From: UBA3839 sp963627995
Lineage (GTDB): Bacteria > Bacteroidota > Bacteroidia > Bacteroidales > Bacteroidaceae
Length of the DNA: 23,209 nucleotides
Reading direction: 5' to 3'
Assembly: GCA_963627995.1 (NCBI GenBank)
Contig: CAVGCV010000027.1
Location: forward strand, 1-23,209
The first letter of the stretch is position 1. Every line of letters begins with the position of its first letter. The notes under the pieces are model-generated. The model did no database searches, had not been told where the DNA came from, and was given only the letters and a program-made list of their open reading frames with translations. This document shows, piece by piece, positions 16,300 to 22,887 of the stretch. Position numbers and translations under genes: made by a program.

Positions 16300-19074
16300 G
16301 TGGACGACGACATGAAGGAATTGGAGCCGGAGGAGGAGACGCCTGCGGGGCAGGCGGGACAGCCGCCGAAGCCGGACTATGTGCCGGAGCGGGCGAAGGA
16401 CGCCGTCACGCACCACCTGAGCGGCATGTACCAGAGCTGGTTCCTCGACTACGCCTCCTACGTGATCCTGGAGCGCGCCGTGCCGCACATCATGGACGGG
16501 CTGAAGCCCGTGCAGCGGCGCATCCTCCACGAGATGAAGCGCATGGACGACGGCCGCTACAACAAGGTGGCGAACATCGTGGGCGGGACGATGAAGTTCC
16601 ACCCCCACGGCGACGCCTCCATCAAGGACGCACTCGTGCAGCTCGGGCAGAAGGACCTGCTCATCGACTGCCAGGGCAACTGGGGCAACATCTTCACAGG
16701 CGACGACGCTGCCGCCGGCCGCTACATCGAGGCGCGGCTGTCGAAGTTCGCGCTCGACGTGGCGTTCAACGCCAAGACCACGGAGTGGAAGCTGTCGTAC
16801 GACGGGCGCAACAAGGAGCCCATCGCGCTGCCGGTGAAGTTCCCGCTGCTGCTGGCGCAGGGGGCGGAGGGCATTGCCGTGGGGCTGTCGTGCAAGATTC
16901 TGCCCCACAACTTCAACGAGCTGTGCGACGCGGCCGTCAGCTGCCTCCACGGCGAGCCGTTCCAGCTCTACCCCGACTTCCCGACGGGGGGCAGCATCGA
17001 CGTGGGCAAGTACAACGACGGGCTGCGCGGCGGCAGCGTGCGCGTGCGGGCCCGGATAGAGAAGCGCGACAACAAGACGCTGGCCATCACCGAGGTGCCG
17101 TTCGGGAAGACCACCGGCTCGCCGCAGCACCCCAGCCAGTTCATCGACTCCATCCTGAAGGCGGCGGAGAAGGGGAAGATCAAGGTGCGCAAGGTGGAGG
17201 ACATGACCGCCGCCGGCGTGGAGATCCTCATCCACCTGATGCCGGGCGTGTCGTCGGACAAGACCATCGACGCGCTCTACGCGTTCACCGACTGCGAGAT
17301 TTCCATCTCGCCCAACTGCTGCGTCATCGACGGGCGCAAGCCGCAGTTCATGGCGGTGGGCGACGTGCTGCGCCGCTCGGTGGACCACACGAAGGGGCTG
17401 ATCCGGCGCGAGCTGGAAATCCGCCGCGACGAGCTGCTGGAGCAGCTGCACTTCGCCTCGCTCGAGAAGGTGTTCATCGAGGAGCGCATCTACAAAGGAA
17501 AGGAATTCGAGAACGCGCGCTCGATGGACGCGGCCTGCGAGTATGTGGACGGGCGGCTCGCGCCCTTCTACCCGCAGTTCGTCCGCGAGGTGACGAGGGA
17601 CGACATCCTGCGGCTGATGGAAATCAAGATGGCGCGCATCCTGAAGTTCAACAAGGACAGGGCCGACGAGCTGCTGGCGCGCCTCAAGGCCGAGGTGGAG
17701 GACGTCGACCGCGACCTCGCCAACCTGGTGGAGGTGACGGCCGAATGGTTCCGCTACCTCAAGAGGAAGTATGGCGAGGGACACCCGCGCCTCACCGAGA
17801 TACGCTCGTTCGACACCATCGAGGCGGCGAAGGTGGCGGAGGCCAACCAGAAGCTCTACATCAACCGCGCCGAGGGCTTCGTCGGGACGGGGCTGAAGAA
17901 GGACGAGTTCGTGGCGAACTGCTCCGACATCGACGATGTGATCATCTTCTACCGCGACGGCACCTACAAGGTCATCAAGGTGGCCGAAAAGGTGTTCGTG
18001 GGGGAGACGGAGCGCAGCAGGCGCGAGAAGCGCAAGGCGGAAATCATCCACATCGGCGTGTTCAAGAAGAACGACAATCGCACGATCTACAACGTGTGCT
18101 ACAAGGACGGCGACACGAAGGTGTCCTACATCAAGCGCTTCAACGTGACGGGCACCGTGCGCGACCGCGAGTACGACGTGACGATGGGCACGCCGAAATC
18201 GCGCGTCAGCTACTTCACGGCCAACACCAACGGCGAGGCCGAGGTGGTGAAGGTGACGCTGAAGCCCAACGACAAGCTGCGGCGGCTCCAGTTCGACCGC
18301 GACTTCAGCGAGATAGCCATCAAGGGGCGCGCCTCGCGCGGCAACGTGCTGGCGCGCCACGAGGTGTTCCGCATCCAGCTCAAGTCGCACGGCGGCTCCA
18401 CGCTGGGCGGGCGGAAAGTGTGGTACGACGCCGACGTGCAGCGCATCAACTACGACGACCACGGCGCGTTCCTCGGAGAGTTCCAGACCGACGACACGAT
18501 ACTGGTGGTGCTCAAGTCGGGCGAGTTCTACCTCACAGACTTCGACGCGAACAACCACTACGACGCGGACATCCTGCGGATTGAGAAGTACGACCCCGCC
18601 AAGGTGTGGACGGCGGTGCTGAAAGACGCGGGCAACGACAACCACCCCTACCTGAAGCGCTTCCTGATGGACGCCTCCACGAAGCGGCAGAGCTTCCTCG
18701 GCGACAACGCCCACTCGCAGCTGCTTCTGCTCACCGACACGGCCTACCCGCGCGTGGAAATCCACTTCGCCGAGCCCGACACGTTCCGGGGCCCGCAGGA
18801 GGTGGACGCCGAGGAGTTCGTGGCGGTGAAGGGCTTCAAGGCCAAGGGGAAGCGGCTGACGACGTTCGCCCTGGAGAAGGTGGTGGAACTGGAGCCCACG
18901 CGCTTCCCCGAGGCGGAAGACGGCGAGCCGGGCGGTGACGGCGAGGCCGGCAGCTACGGAACGACGGACGCGGCCGGCGCCGCGGAGGCGGAGACCCCGG
19001 GCGCGCCGGCGGACGGCGAGAAGACCGACGAGGAAATCCGCGACGAAATCACGGGGCAGCTGCGCCTCTTCTGA
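16300..19074 (+). CDS. parC: DNA topoisomerase IV subunit A (type IIA, GyrA/ParC family)
   Basis: This roughly 924-residue subunit binds, cleaves and rejoins double-stranded DNA to decatenate chromosomes. The catalytic tyrosine is Tyr142 in AGRYIEARLSK; HPHGDASIKDAL (101-112) is the region altered by quinolone resistance in the family; RRILHEMKRMDDGRYNKVA (73-91) is typical. A beta-pinwheel domain occupies roughly residues 540-860. It ends in a glycine/acidic low-complexity tail of about 50 residues closing with GQLRLF. The start is uncertain: GTG at 16300 has AAGGAAAGGG 9 nt upstream; the in-frame ATG at 16312 is the alternative; the ATG at 16189 lies before the predicted transcription start. 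The sequence is of the Bacteroidetes type often annotated as either gyrA or parC. The B subunit is not in the window. The gene leads an operon with the next two genes. Confidence 0.93.
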   Translation: MDDDMKELEPEEETPAGQAGQPPKPDYVPERAKDAVTHHLSGMYQSWFLDYASYVILERAVPHIMDGLKPVQRRILHEMKRMDDGRYNKVANIVGGTMKFHPHGDASIKDALVQLGQKDLLIDCQGNWGNIFTGDDAAAGRYIEARLSKFALDVAFNAKTTEWKLSYDGRNKEPIALPVKFPLLLAQGAEGIAVGLSCKILPHNFNELCDAAVSCLHGEPFQLYPDFPTGGSIDVGKYNDGLRGGSVRVRARIEKRDNKTLAITEVPFGKTTGSPQHPSQFIDSILKAAEKGKIKVRKVEDMTAAGVEILIHLMPGVSSDKTIDALYAFTDCEISISPNCCVIDGRKPQFMAVGDVLRRSVDHTKGLIRRELEIRRDELLEQLHFASLEKVFIEERIYKGKEFENARSMDAACEYVDGRLAPFYPQFVREVTRDDILRLMEIKMARILKFNKDRADELLARLKAEVEDVDRDLANLVEVTAEWFRYLKRKYGEGHPRLTEIRSFDTIEAAKVAEANQKLYINRAEGFVGTGLKKDEFVANCSDIDDVIIFYRDGTYKVIKVAEKVFVGETERSRREKRKAEIIHIGVFKKNDNRTIYNVCYKDGDTKVSYIKRFNVTGTVRDREYDVTMGTPKSRVSYFTANTNGEAEVVKVTLKPNDKLRRLQFDRDFSEIAIKGRASRGNVLARHEVFRIQLKSHGGSTLGGRKVWYDADVQRINYDDHGAFLGEFQTDDTILVVLKSGEFYLTDFDANNHYDADILRIEKYDPAKVWTAVLKDAGNDNHPYLKRFLMDASTKRQSFLGDNAHSQLLLLTDTAYPRVEIHFAEPDTFRGPQEVDAEEFVAVKGFKAKGKRLTTFALEKVVELEPTRFPEAEDGEPGGDGEAGSYGTTDAAGAAEAETPGAPADGEKTDEEIRDEITGQLRLF

Positions 19075-19090
19075 CCAACGGCGGGCAACC

Positions 19091-19915
19091 ATGGGGGCGG
19101 CATCGAACAACCTGCGACGGATACTGGCGGCGCTGCTGGCGTGGCTGTCGGTCTCCGCCTGCCTGTGGGCGCAGGAGGCCGTCCGCACCCACTCCGTGAT
19201 GGCGGGCGCGGGCGTGGGCGACGTGCTCGACACGTACCTTTCCCCCTATTGCTACGCAGGCGCGAACTTCCGGCTGATGCGCGAGACGCAGCGCCGCGTG
19301 CGCCGTCCGCCGTGGGGCGGGGGCGCGACGTTCCAGACCCTGCTGGACGCCGACGTCTCGCTCCTCACCGGCCGCATGGGCGGCGTCGCCGAGTACGCCG
19401 GCGGCGTGCGCTACTCGCTGGCATGGCTCGGGCGGGTCGCCCAGCCGCTCCCCGGCCTGCACGTCGCCGCGGGCCCTACGCTCTCGGGCTACGCCGGCTG
19501 CGTCTACAACGAGCGGAACGGCAACAACCCGGCGCAGGCGAAGGCCGACGTCATGCTCGGCGCGTCGGCGTCGGCAACCTACACCTTTGCGCTGGCGCGC
19601 CGCCCGTGCCGCGTGCGCTACCAGGTGGCGGCGCCCCTCGTCGGCGCGGCCTTCTCGCCCAACTACGGGCAGTCCTACTACGAGGCGTTCGTGCTGGGCG
19701 ACTACGACCGCAACGTGGTGCTCGCCCATCCGCTCAACGCCCCCTCCATGCGCCACCTGCTTACCGTGGACATCCCCCTGGGCCGCGCGTCGGCCACGAC
19801 GCTGCGCCTGGGCTACGCGGGCGCGCTGATGCAGTCGACGTTCAACCACCTGCGCTACCACAGCTACACGCACGCCTTCCTCGTCGGCTTCACCCAAACC
19901 TTCCGCCGCCTATGA
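19091..19915 (+). CDS. Exported protein of unknown function, probably DUF3316-like outer-membrane protein
   Basis: A 274-residue protein starting 16 bp after the topoisomerase gene. Residues 11-27 form a signal peptide (ILAALLAWLSVSACLWA, then QEA). The rest alternates short amphipathic strands with many glycines and aromatics (GGVRYSLAWLGR, LHVAAGPTLSGYAG, LRLGYAGALMQS, HAFLVGFTQTFRRL), consistent with a beta-barrel. I recall similar Bacteroides proteins annotated as DUF3316, but cannot confirm the family. The frame extends upstream to 18935 inside the topoisomerase gene, but that part is an arginine-rich shadow. Its stop overlaps the protease start (ATGA), so the two are translationally coupled. 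Function is unknown; an envelope role is the only inference. Confidence 0.75.
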   Translation: MGAASNNLRRILAALLAWLSVSACLWAQEAVRTHSVMAGAGVGDVLDTYLSPYCYAGANFRLMRETQRRVRRPPWGGGATFQTLLDADVSLLTGRMGGVAEYAGGVRYSLAWLGRVAQPLPGLHVAAGPTLSGYAGCVYNERNGNNPAQAKADVMLGASASATYTFALARRPCRVRYQVAAPLVGAAFSPNYGQSYYEAFVLGDYDRNVVLAHPLNAPSMRHLLTVDIPLGRASATTLRLGYAGALMQSTFNHLRYHSYTHAFLVGFTQTFRRL

Positions 19916-20928
19916 AACGACCCCTCCTCCTGCTCCTCCTTCTGCCGCTGCTCGCCCTCGCGGGATGCGTGGGGGAGGAGTACCCTGCGGACGACACGCC
20001 CGAGGGCAACTTCGAGGCCCTCTGGCGGCTGATGGACGAGCACTACTGCTTCTTCGCCTACAAGAAGGAGCAGCTGGGCGTCGACTGGGACGAGGTGCAT
20101 GCCCGCTACCGCGCGAAAATCGACGCGTCGATGACGAGCCAGCAGCTCTTCGAGGTGCTGTGCCAGATGCTGGGCGAGCTGCGCGACGGCCACGTCAATC
20201 TCTCCGCCGCATTCGACCTCGGGCGCAACTGGAGCTACTTCGAGGACCGCCCGCGCAACTTCGAACCCACGCTCGTGGACGACTACCTCGGTACGGGCAG
20301 CGACTACAGCATCGCCTCGTCGCTCAAGTACCGCGTCCTCGACGACAACATCGCCTACGTGCGCTGCGCCTCGTTCGACGACGGGATGGGCGACGGCAAC
20401 CTCTCCTCCATGCTCGACGCGCTCCAGCCCTGCCAGGGCCTCGTCCTCGACCTGCGCGACAACGGCGGCGGCAGGCTGACCGACGCCCACAGGCTGGCGG
20501 CGCGCTTCACCAACGAGCGCACCCTCGTCGGCTACGTGAGCCACAAGACGGGGCGCGGGCGCGACGACCTCTCTTCCCCGCTGCCCGAATACATCGAGCC
20601 CGCCAAGGGCGTGCGCTGGCAGAAGCCCGTGGTGGTGCTGACCAACCGCCGCGTGTTCTCCGCCGCCAACGACTTCGTCAAGTGCGTGCGGCAGATGCCC
20701 CGCGTCACCGTCCTCGGCGACACCACGGGCGGCGGCAGCGGCATGCCCTTCATGCAGGAGGTGCCGCGCGGCTGGGCCGTCCGCTACTCGGCCGTCGTCT
20801 ATTACGACGCCGACCGCCGCCACACGGAGTTCGGCATCGCCCCCGACACGCTCGTCCGCCTCGCGGACGACGACGTGCGCCGCCGGCGCGACACGCTGAT
20901 AGAAGCCGCGCGCCAGCTGATGCGCTGA
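19912..20928 (+). CDS. S41-family (C-terminal processing-type) peptidase lipoprotein
   Basis: A 338-residue serine protease homologue tethered to the envelope. The lipoprotein signal is a leucine-rich helix ending LALAGC (Cys19). The N-terminal part (NFEALWRLMDEHYCFFAYKK, then LGELRDGHVNL at 87-97) is the usual S41 helical and lid region. The catalytic core shows LVLDLRDNGGG (177-187), the nucleophile candidate Ser250 in TNRRVFSAANDF, and LGDTTGGGSGMP, which matches Tsp/tricorn-type enzymes. No PDZ domain is apparent, making it shorter than CtpA. It closes the topoisomerase operon with a 4-bp overlap to the preceding gene. The substrate is unknown; the coupled membrane protein is an obvious candidate partner, by inference only. 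Confidence 0.9.
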   Translation: MKRPLLLLLLLPLLALAGCVGEEYPADDTPEGNFEALWRLMDEHYCFFAYKKEQLGVDWDEVHARYRAKIDASMTSQQLFEVLCQMLGELRDGHVNLSAAFDLGRNWSYFEDRPRNFEPTLVDDYLGTGSDYSIASSLKYRVLDDNIAYVRCASFDDGMGDGNLSSMLDALQPCQGLVLDLRDNGGGRLTDAHRLAARFTNERTLVGYVSHKTGRGRDDLSSPLPEYIEPAKGVRWQKPVVVLTNRRVFSAANDFVKCVRQMPRVTVLGDTTGGGSGMPFMQEVPRGWAVRYSAVVYYDADRRHTEFGIAPDTLVRLADDDVRRRRDTLIEAARQLMR

Positions 20929-20950
20929 CTGCCCCGCCGCCCCGTTCCGT

Positions 20951-20982
20951 GCCGTTTTGTACGGAACTGCGTACAAAATGGC
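20951..20982. repeat. Inverted repeat after the protease gene
   Basis: TTTTGTACG and CGTACAAAA are perfect 9-bp arms around GAACTG, extended by GCC and GGC with one wobble pair. No T-tract follows, so it is not a standard terminator. The remaining gene-free interval 20929-21300 holds this hairpin, T-rich runs near 21005-21060 and the promoter region of the next gene. Confidence 0.6.
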
Positions 20983-21182
20983 GAAAAGTGACACGAAAGC
21001 CCTCGTTTTTCCTCTCTTTTTGTCAAAATTATGCCGTGCAACATAATTAGAGCCTTTTTTACACGCTGAAACGCACCGATTTCGGCTCCTTCACGGGTCT
21101 TGGCTTGGTGCTAATGGTGGGGTTTGTGTTCAAAAAGTACTATTTCGGCACTTTCCAGCCTGAAAACCTATGGCGCGTAGCA

Positions 21183-21235
21183 GAAAACGCTATAACTTTG
21201 CAGCGTTTTCAGACGGCAACATCCGAAAACGCTGC
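21183..21235. repeat. Three-arm inverted repeat around the beta-barrel gene promoter
   Basis: GAAAACGCT (21183-21191), AGCGTTTTC (21202-21210) and GAAAACGCT (21225-21233) occur in sequence. The first two flank the -7 element with a 10-nt loop; the last two extend to 11-bp arms (GCAGCGTTTTC with GAAAACGCTGC). The two hairpins share the middle arm and so exclude each other. It could be an operator or an RNA switch. Confidence 0.65.
21193..21200 (+). promoter_or_regulatory. -7 element of the beta-barrel gene
   Basis: TAACTTTG matches TAnnTTTG exactly. It lies in the loop of the inverted repeat, about 100 bp before the start codon, giving a leader near 95 nt. No clear TTTG at -33. Confidence 0.6.
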
Positions 21236-21300
21236 ACAGCGACGCAGCAAAACAACTAAAGAGATATACCAACATTTGTTTAACCAAAAAAACAATTAAG

Positions 21301-21837
21301 ATGATGAAAAAGATTGTACTTGCAGCTTTCGTAGCAGTTGCTTCCCTCAGCGCAAACGCGCAGGTTTGGGTAGGCGGTCAGGTTGGCTTCCAGTCAAAGG
21401 AAGTTAACGACGTAGAGACGACGACCTTCCAGGTTCTTCCCGAAATCGGCTACACGCTCAACGACAGCTGGGACTTGGCCATCGCTCTCGGCGAGGACTA
21501 CTCGAAGGTGAAGGACCACGACGCTCTTAGCTCGTTCGTGGTCAATCCTTACGCCCGCTACACTTTCGCCAAGACGGGGAACGTCAGCTTCTTCCTGAAC
21601 ATGGGCTTCTCGATCAAGACGGGCGACTTCTACAGCGCGAACCTCGGCAAGGCCTATGCCGACGAAACCGAATGGGGCATTGGCATCGCTCCGGGCGTTA
21701 AGTTCGACGCTTCCGACAAGGTTTCCCTCGTTGCCACGCTCGGCGGCCTCGGCTACACGGCCGCTGACGACGACCACGCGTTCGGCTTCAACGCCAACGG
21801 CAACGCGCTGCAGTTCGGCGTCCAGTACCACTTCTAA
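21301..21837 (+). CDS. Small outer-membrane beta-barrel protein
   Basis: A 178-residue protein with a signal peptide (IVLAAFVAVASLSANA, then QVWVGG) and alternating amphipathic strands through to a terminal aromatic (FGVQYHF), the mark of proteins inserted by the BAM machinery. About eight strands can be proposed (for example TFQVLPEIGYTL, NPYARYTF, VSFFLNMGFSI, EWGIGIAPGVKF, KVSLVATLGGLGY), so an 8-stranded OmpA/OmpX-like barrel is likely. No peptidoglycan-binding domain is present. Two ATGs are adjacent (21301, 21304); the first is used. The 5' leader is AT-rich. Monocistronic, with its own promoter and terminator. Function is unknown; the family covers adhesion, stress and small-pore proteins. 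Confidence 0.85.
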   Translation: MMKKIVLAAFVAVASLSANAQVWVGGQVGFQSKEVNDVETTTFQVLPEIGYTLNDSWDLAIALGEDYSKVKDHDALSSFVVNPYARYTFAKTGNVSFFLNMGFSIKTGDFYSANLGKAYADETEWGIGIAPGVKFDASDKVSLVATLGGLGYTAADDDHAFGFNANGNALQFGVQYHF

Positions 21838-21863
21838 TCCGAAGTCTTACTTCCGGAACAACC

Positions 21864-21896
21864 AGGCATCCATCCCCGCGATGGATGCCTTTCTTG
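21864..21896 (+). terminator. Rho-independent terminator of the beta-barrel gene
   Basis: AGGCATCCAT (21864-21873) pairs perfectly with ATGGATGCCT (21881-21890) around CCCCGCG and is followed by TTCTTG. It starts 27 bp after the stop codon. Confidence 0.85.
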
Positions 21897-21936
21897 TATC
21901 CAGCGCCCGGAGCTTCTTGTTTCCAGCGCCCGGAAC
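21891..21936. repeat. Two tandem 23-bp repeats
   Basis: Positions 21891-21913 and 21914-21936 are adjacent direct copies that share 21 of 23 bases; each contains TTCTTGT and CCAGCGCCCGGA. They overlap the terminator tail. Confidence 0.75.
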
Positions 21937-22008
21937 GTCCCGTGCCGGCGCGGAGGCCTTTCCGGCGCGCCGCGCGGCCTTTGTGTTCCCGACGCAGAGC
22001 GCGGGAAT

Positions 22009-22069
22009 TTCCAAGTACTTGGAAAAATATTTTCAAGTACTTAGAAAAATATTTCCAAGTACTTGGAGG
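22009..22069. repeat. Tandem array of palindromic 22-bp units
   Basis: Three units (22009-22030, 22031-22052, 22053-22069 partial) contain the palindrome CCAAGTACTTGG or a two-mismatch variant, separated by AAAAATAT linkers. The gene-free interval 21838-22341 holds this array, the terminator, the 23-bp repeats and a GC-rich hairpin; no convincing gene is present. Confidence 0.8.
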
Positions 22070-22078
22070 TTTCGCCGC

Positions 22079-22116
22079 TCCGCACAGGCCGGGATTTCCG
22101 TGCGCGCCTGTGCGGA
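22079..22116. repeat. GC-rich inverted repeat
   Basis: TCCGCACAGGC (22079-22089) and GCCTGTGCGGA (22106-22116) are perfect 11-bp arms with a 16-nt loop. No T-tract follows. Confidence 0.55.
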
Positions 22117-22304
22117 TTCTTCTCCGCGCTGCAGCGGTGATGCCGCCGCGCCGGGAAGCTTGCCTCCGCGCCGTGTGGCGGTGGCGCGCACGCCGCCTGC
22201 GGCGGAAGCGGGAGAAAAGTCGCCTCGTTTTCCGCCCGCTCGGTTCGGCGTTTTTCCGGCGCATTTCCGTCCGCCGGGCAGTTTCTCCTCCGCGCCTTGC
22301 CGGG

Positions 22305-22318
22305 TTATTCGCGAATAA
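22305..22318. promoter_or_regulatory. Perfect palindrome in the tRNA-Leu promoter spacer
   Basis: TTATTCGCGAATAA is a perfect 14-bp palindrome lying just upstream of the -7 element of the tRNA gene, a position suited to a regulator or to strand opening. No regulator can be named. Confidence 0.45.
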
Positions 22319-22322
22319 TGCT

Positions 22323-22330
22323 TACCTTTG
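22323..22330 (+). promoter_or_regulatory. -7 element of the tRNA-Leu gene
   Basis: TACCTTTG matches TAnnTTTG exactly and lies 11 bp before the tRNA 5' end. A CTTG at 22296-22299 sits 23 nt upstream, slightly longer than the ideal spacing. Confidence 0.65.
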
Positions 22331-22341
22331 CACCCGCTGTT

Positions 22342-22423
22342 GCGCCTGTGGCGAAATTGGTAGACGCGCCAGACTTAGGATCTGGTGTTTCGCGACGTGC
22401 AGGTTCGAGTCCTGTCAGGCGCA
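22342..22423 (+). tRNA. tRNA-Leu (anticodon UAG)
   Basis: An 82-nt cloverleaf: acceptor GCGCCTG pairs with CAGGCGC (22416-22422) plus discriminator A; D-loop AAATTGGTAGA; anticodon stem CCAGA/TCTGG with loop CTTAGGA (anticodon TAG); a variable arm of the longer class II type expected for leucine; and T-arm GCAGG-TTCGAGT-CCTGT. CCA is not encoded. It reads codon CUA and possibly other CUN codons. An AT-rich block with restriction genes starts directly downstream, as is common for islands inserted at tRNA 3' ends. Confidence 0.95.
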
Positions 22424-22424
22424 C

Positions 22425-22474
22425 GAAAGTAAATCCTAACTGCTTGAATATGAGTAGTTGGGATTTTTACTTTC
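22425..22474 (+). terminator. Long hairpin just after tRNA-Leu, possible terminator
   Basis: GAAAGTAAATCCTAACT pairs with AGTTGGGATTTTTACTTTC over about 17 bp with one wobble and a 2-nt bulge. The T-run is inside the 3' arm rather than after it, so termination is plausible but atypical. It could also be part of an attachment site. Confidence 0.45.
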
Positions 22475-22477
22475 AAT

Positions 22478-22499
22478 AAATTGCCAACAAATTGCCAAC
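22478..22499. repeat. Two tandem copies of AAATTGCCAAC
   Basis: An 11-bp motif is perfectly repeated head to tail 55 bp after the tRNA. Short direct repeats like this often serve as integrase arm sites beside a tRNA attachment site; no integrase gene is visible. The stretch 22500-22640 shows no gene. Confidence 0.6.
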
Positions 22500-22645
22500 A
22501 TAATTCGTTGCTAATATGTTTCGGTTGGCAAAAGCAGGCCTTCACTTTACACTCTTTTACACGATTTCTTTTGTCTTCTCAGTCCTTCCGTGTCACATCT
22601 TGTTAAAGATTAACCAACAGGTGTATATTTATAAAGAGAAATCAC

Positions 22646-22653
22646 TATTTTTG
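22646..22653 (+). promoter_or_regulatory. -7 element of the XRE-hsdR unit
   Basis: TATTTTTG matches TAnnTTTG exactly, 25 bp before the regulator ATG, in very AT-rich DNA. The -33 box is not clear. Confidence 0.45.
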
Positions 22654-22678
22654 CATTCAAAGCAATTTGTTGAACATT

Positions 22679-22876
22679 ATGGAAGATTTGAATCAACTGA
22701 AACTTGTATTGGTAAAGTGCAAGCGAACCAACAAATGGCTCGCAGAACAGCTGGGCGTCAATCAGACCACAGTCTCTAAGTGGTGCACCAATACCACCCA
22801 ACCCGATTTGGCAACACTGAAACGTATTTCGGAGTTGCTGAAAGTCAATGTAAGCGAAATTATTAACTTTGACTAA
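22679..22876 (+). CDS. Small XRE-family helix-turn-helix regulator
   Basis: A 65-residue protein consisting of a single Cro/C1-type helix-turn-helix: KWLAEQLGVNQTTVSKWC holds the two DNA-binding helices (about residues 15-32), followed by TTQPDLATLKRISELLKVN and the terminal VSEIINFD typical of these regulators. Its size and its place 11 bp before a restriction gene suggest a controller (C-protein-like) role or autoregulation of the restriction operon, which is inference. The ATG at 22679 is preferred over the TTG at 22667 because it sits well after the -7 element and begins at the conserved domain. Confidence 0.88.
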   Translation: MEDLNQLKLVLVKCKRTNKWLAEQLGVNQTTVSKWCTNTTQPDLATLKRISELLKVNVSEIINFD

Positions 22877-22887
22877 ACAGGACTGTC

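Noticed and set aside
16267..19233. 988-codon open frame antisense to the topoisomerase gene
   Set aside because: Composition is typical of a GC shadow (Val/Ala/His/Arg-rich), with no domain; the plus strand encodes a clear ParC.
22009..22069. CRISPR-like array
   Set aside because: The units are contiguous palindromes with short identical AT linkers rather than repeats separated by unique spacers, and no cas genes are present.
21656..22439. Overlapping Arg/Ser/Pro-rich frames across the barrel gene end and the repeat region
   Set aside because: They run through a terminator, tandem repeats and a tRNA gene and have no domain.
22516..22779. 87-codon frame overlapping the XRE gene
   Set aside because: It covers the promoter and the regulator in another frame and has no recognisable domain.
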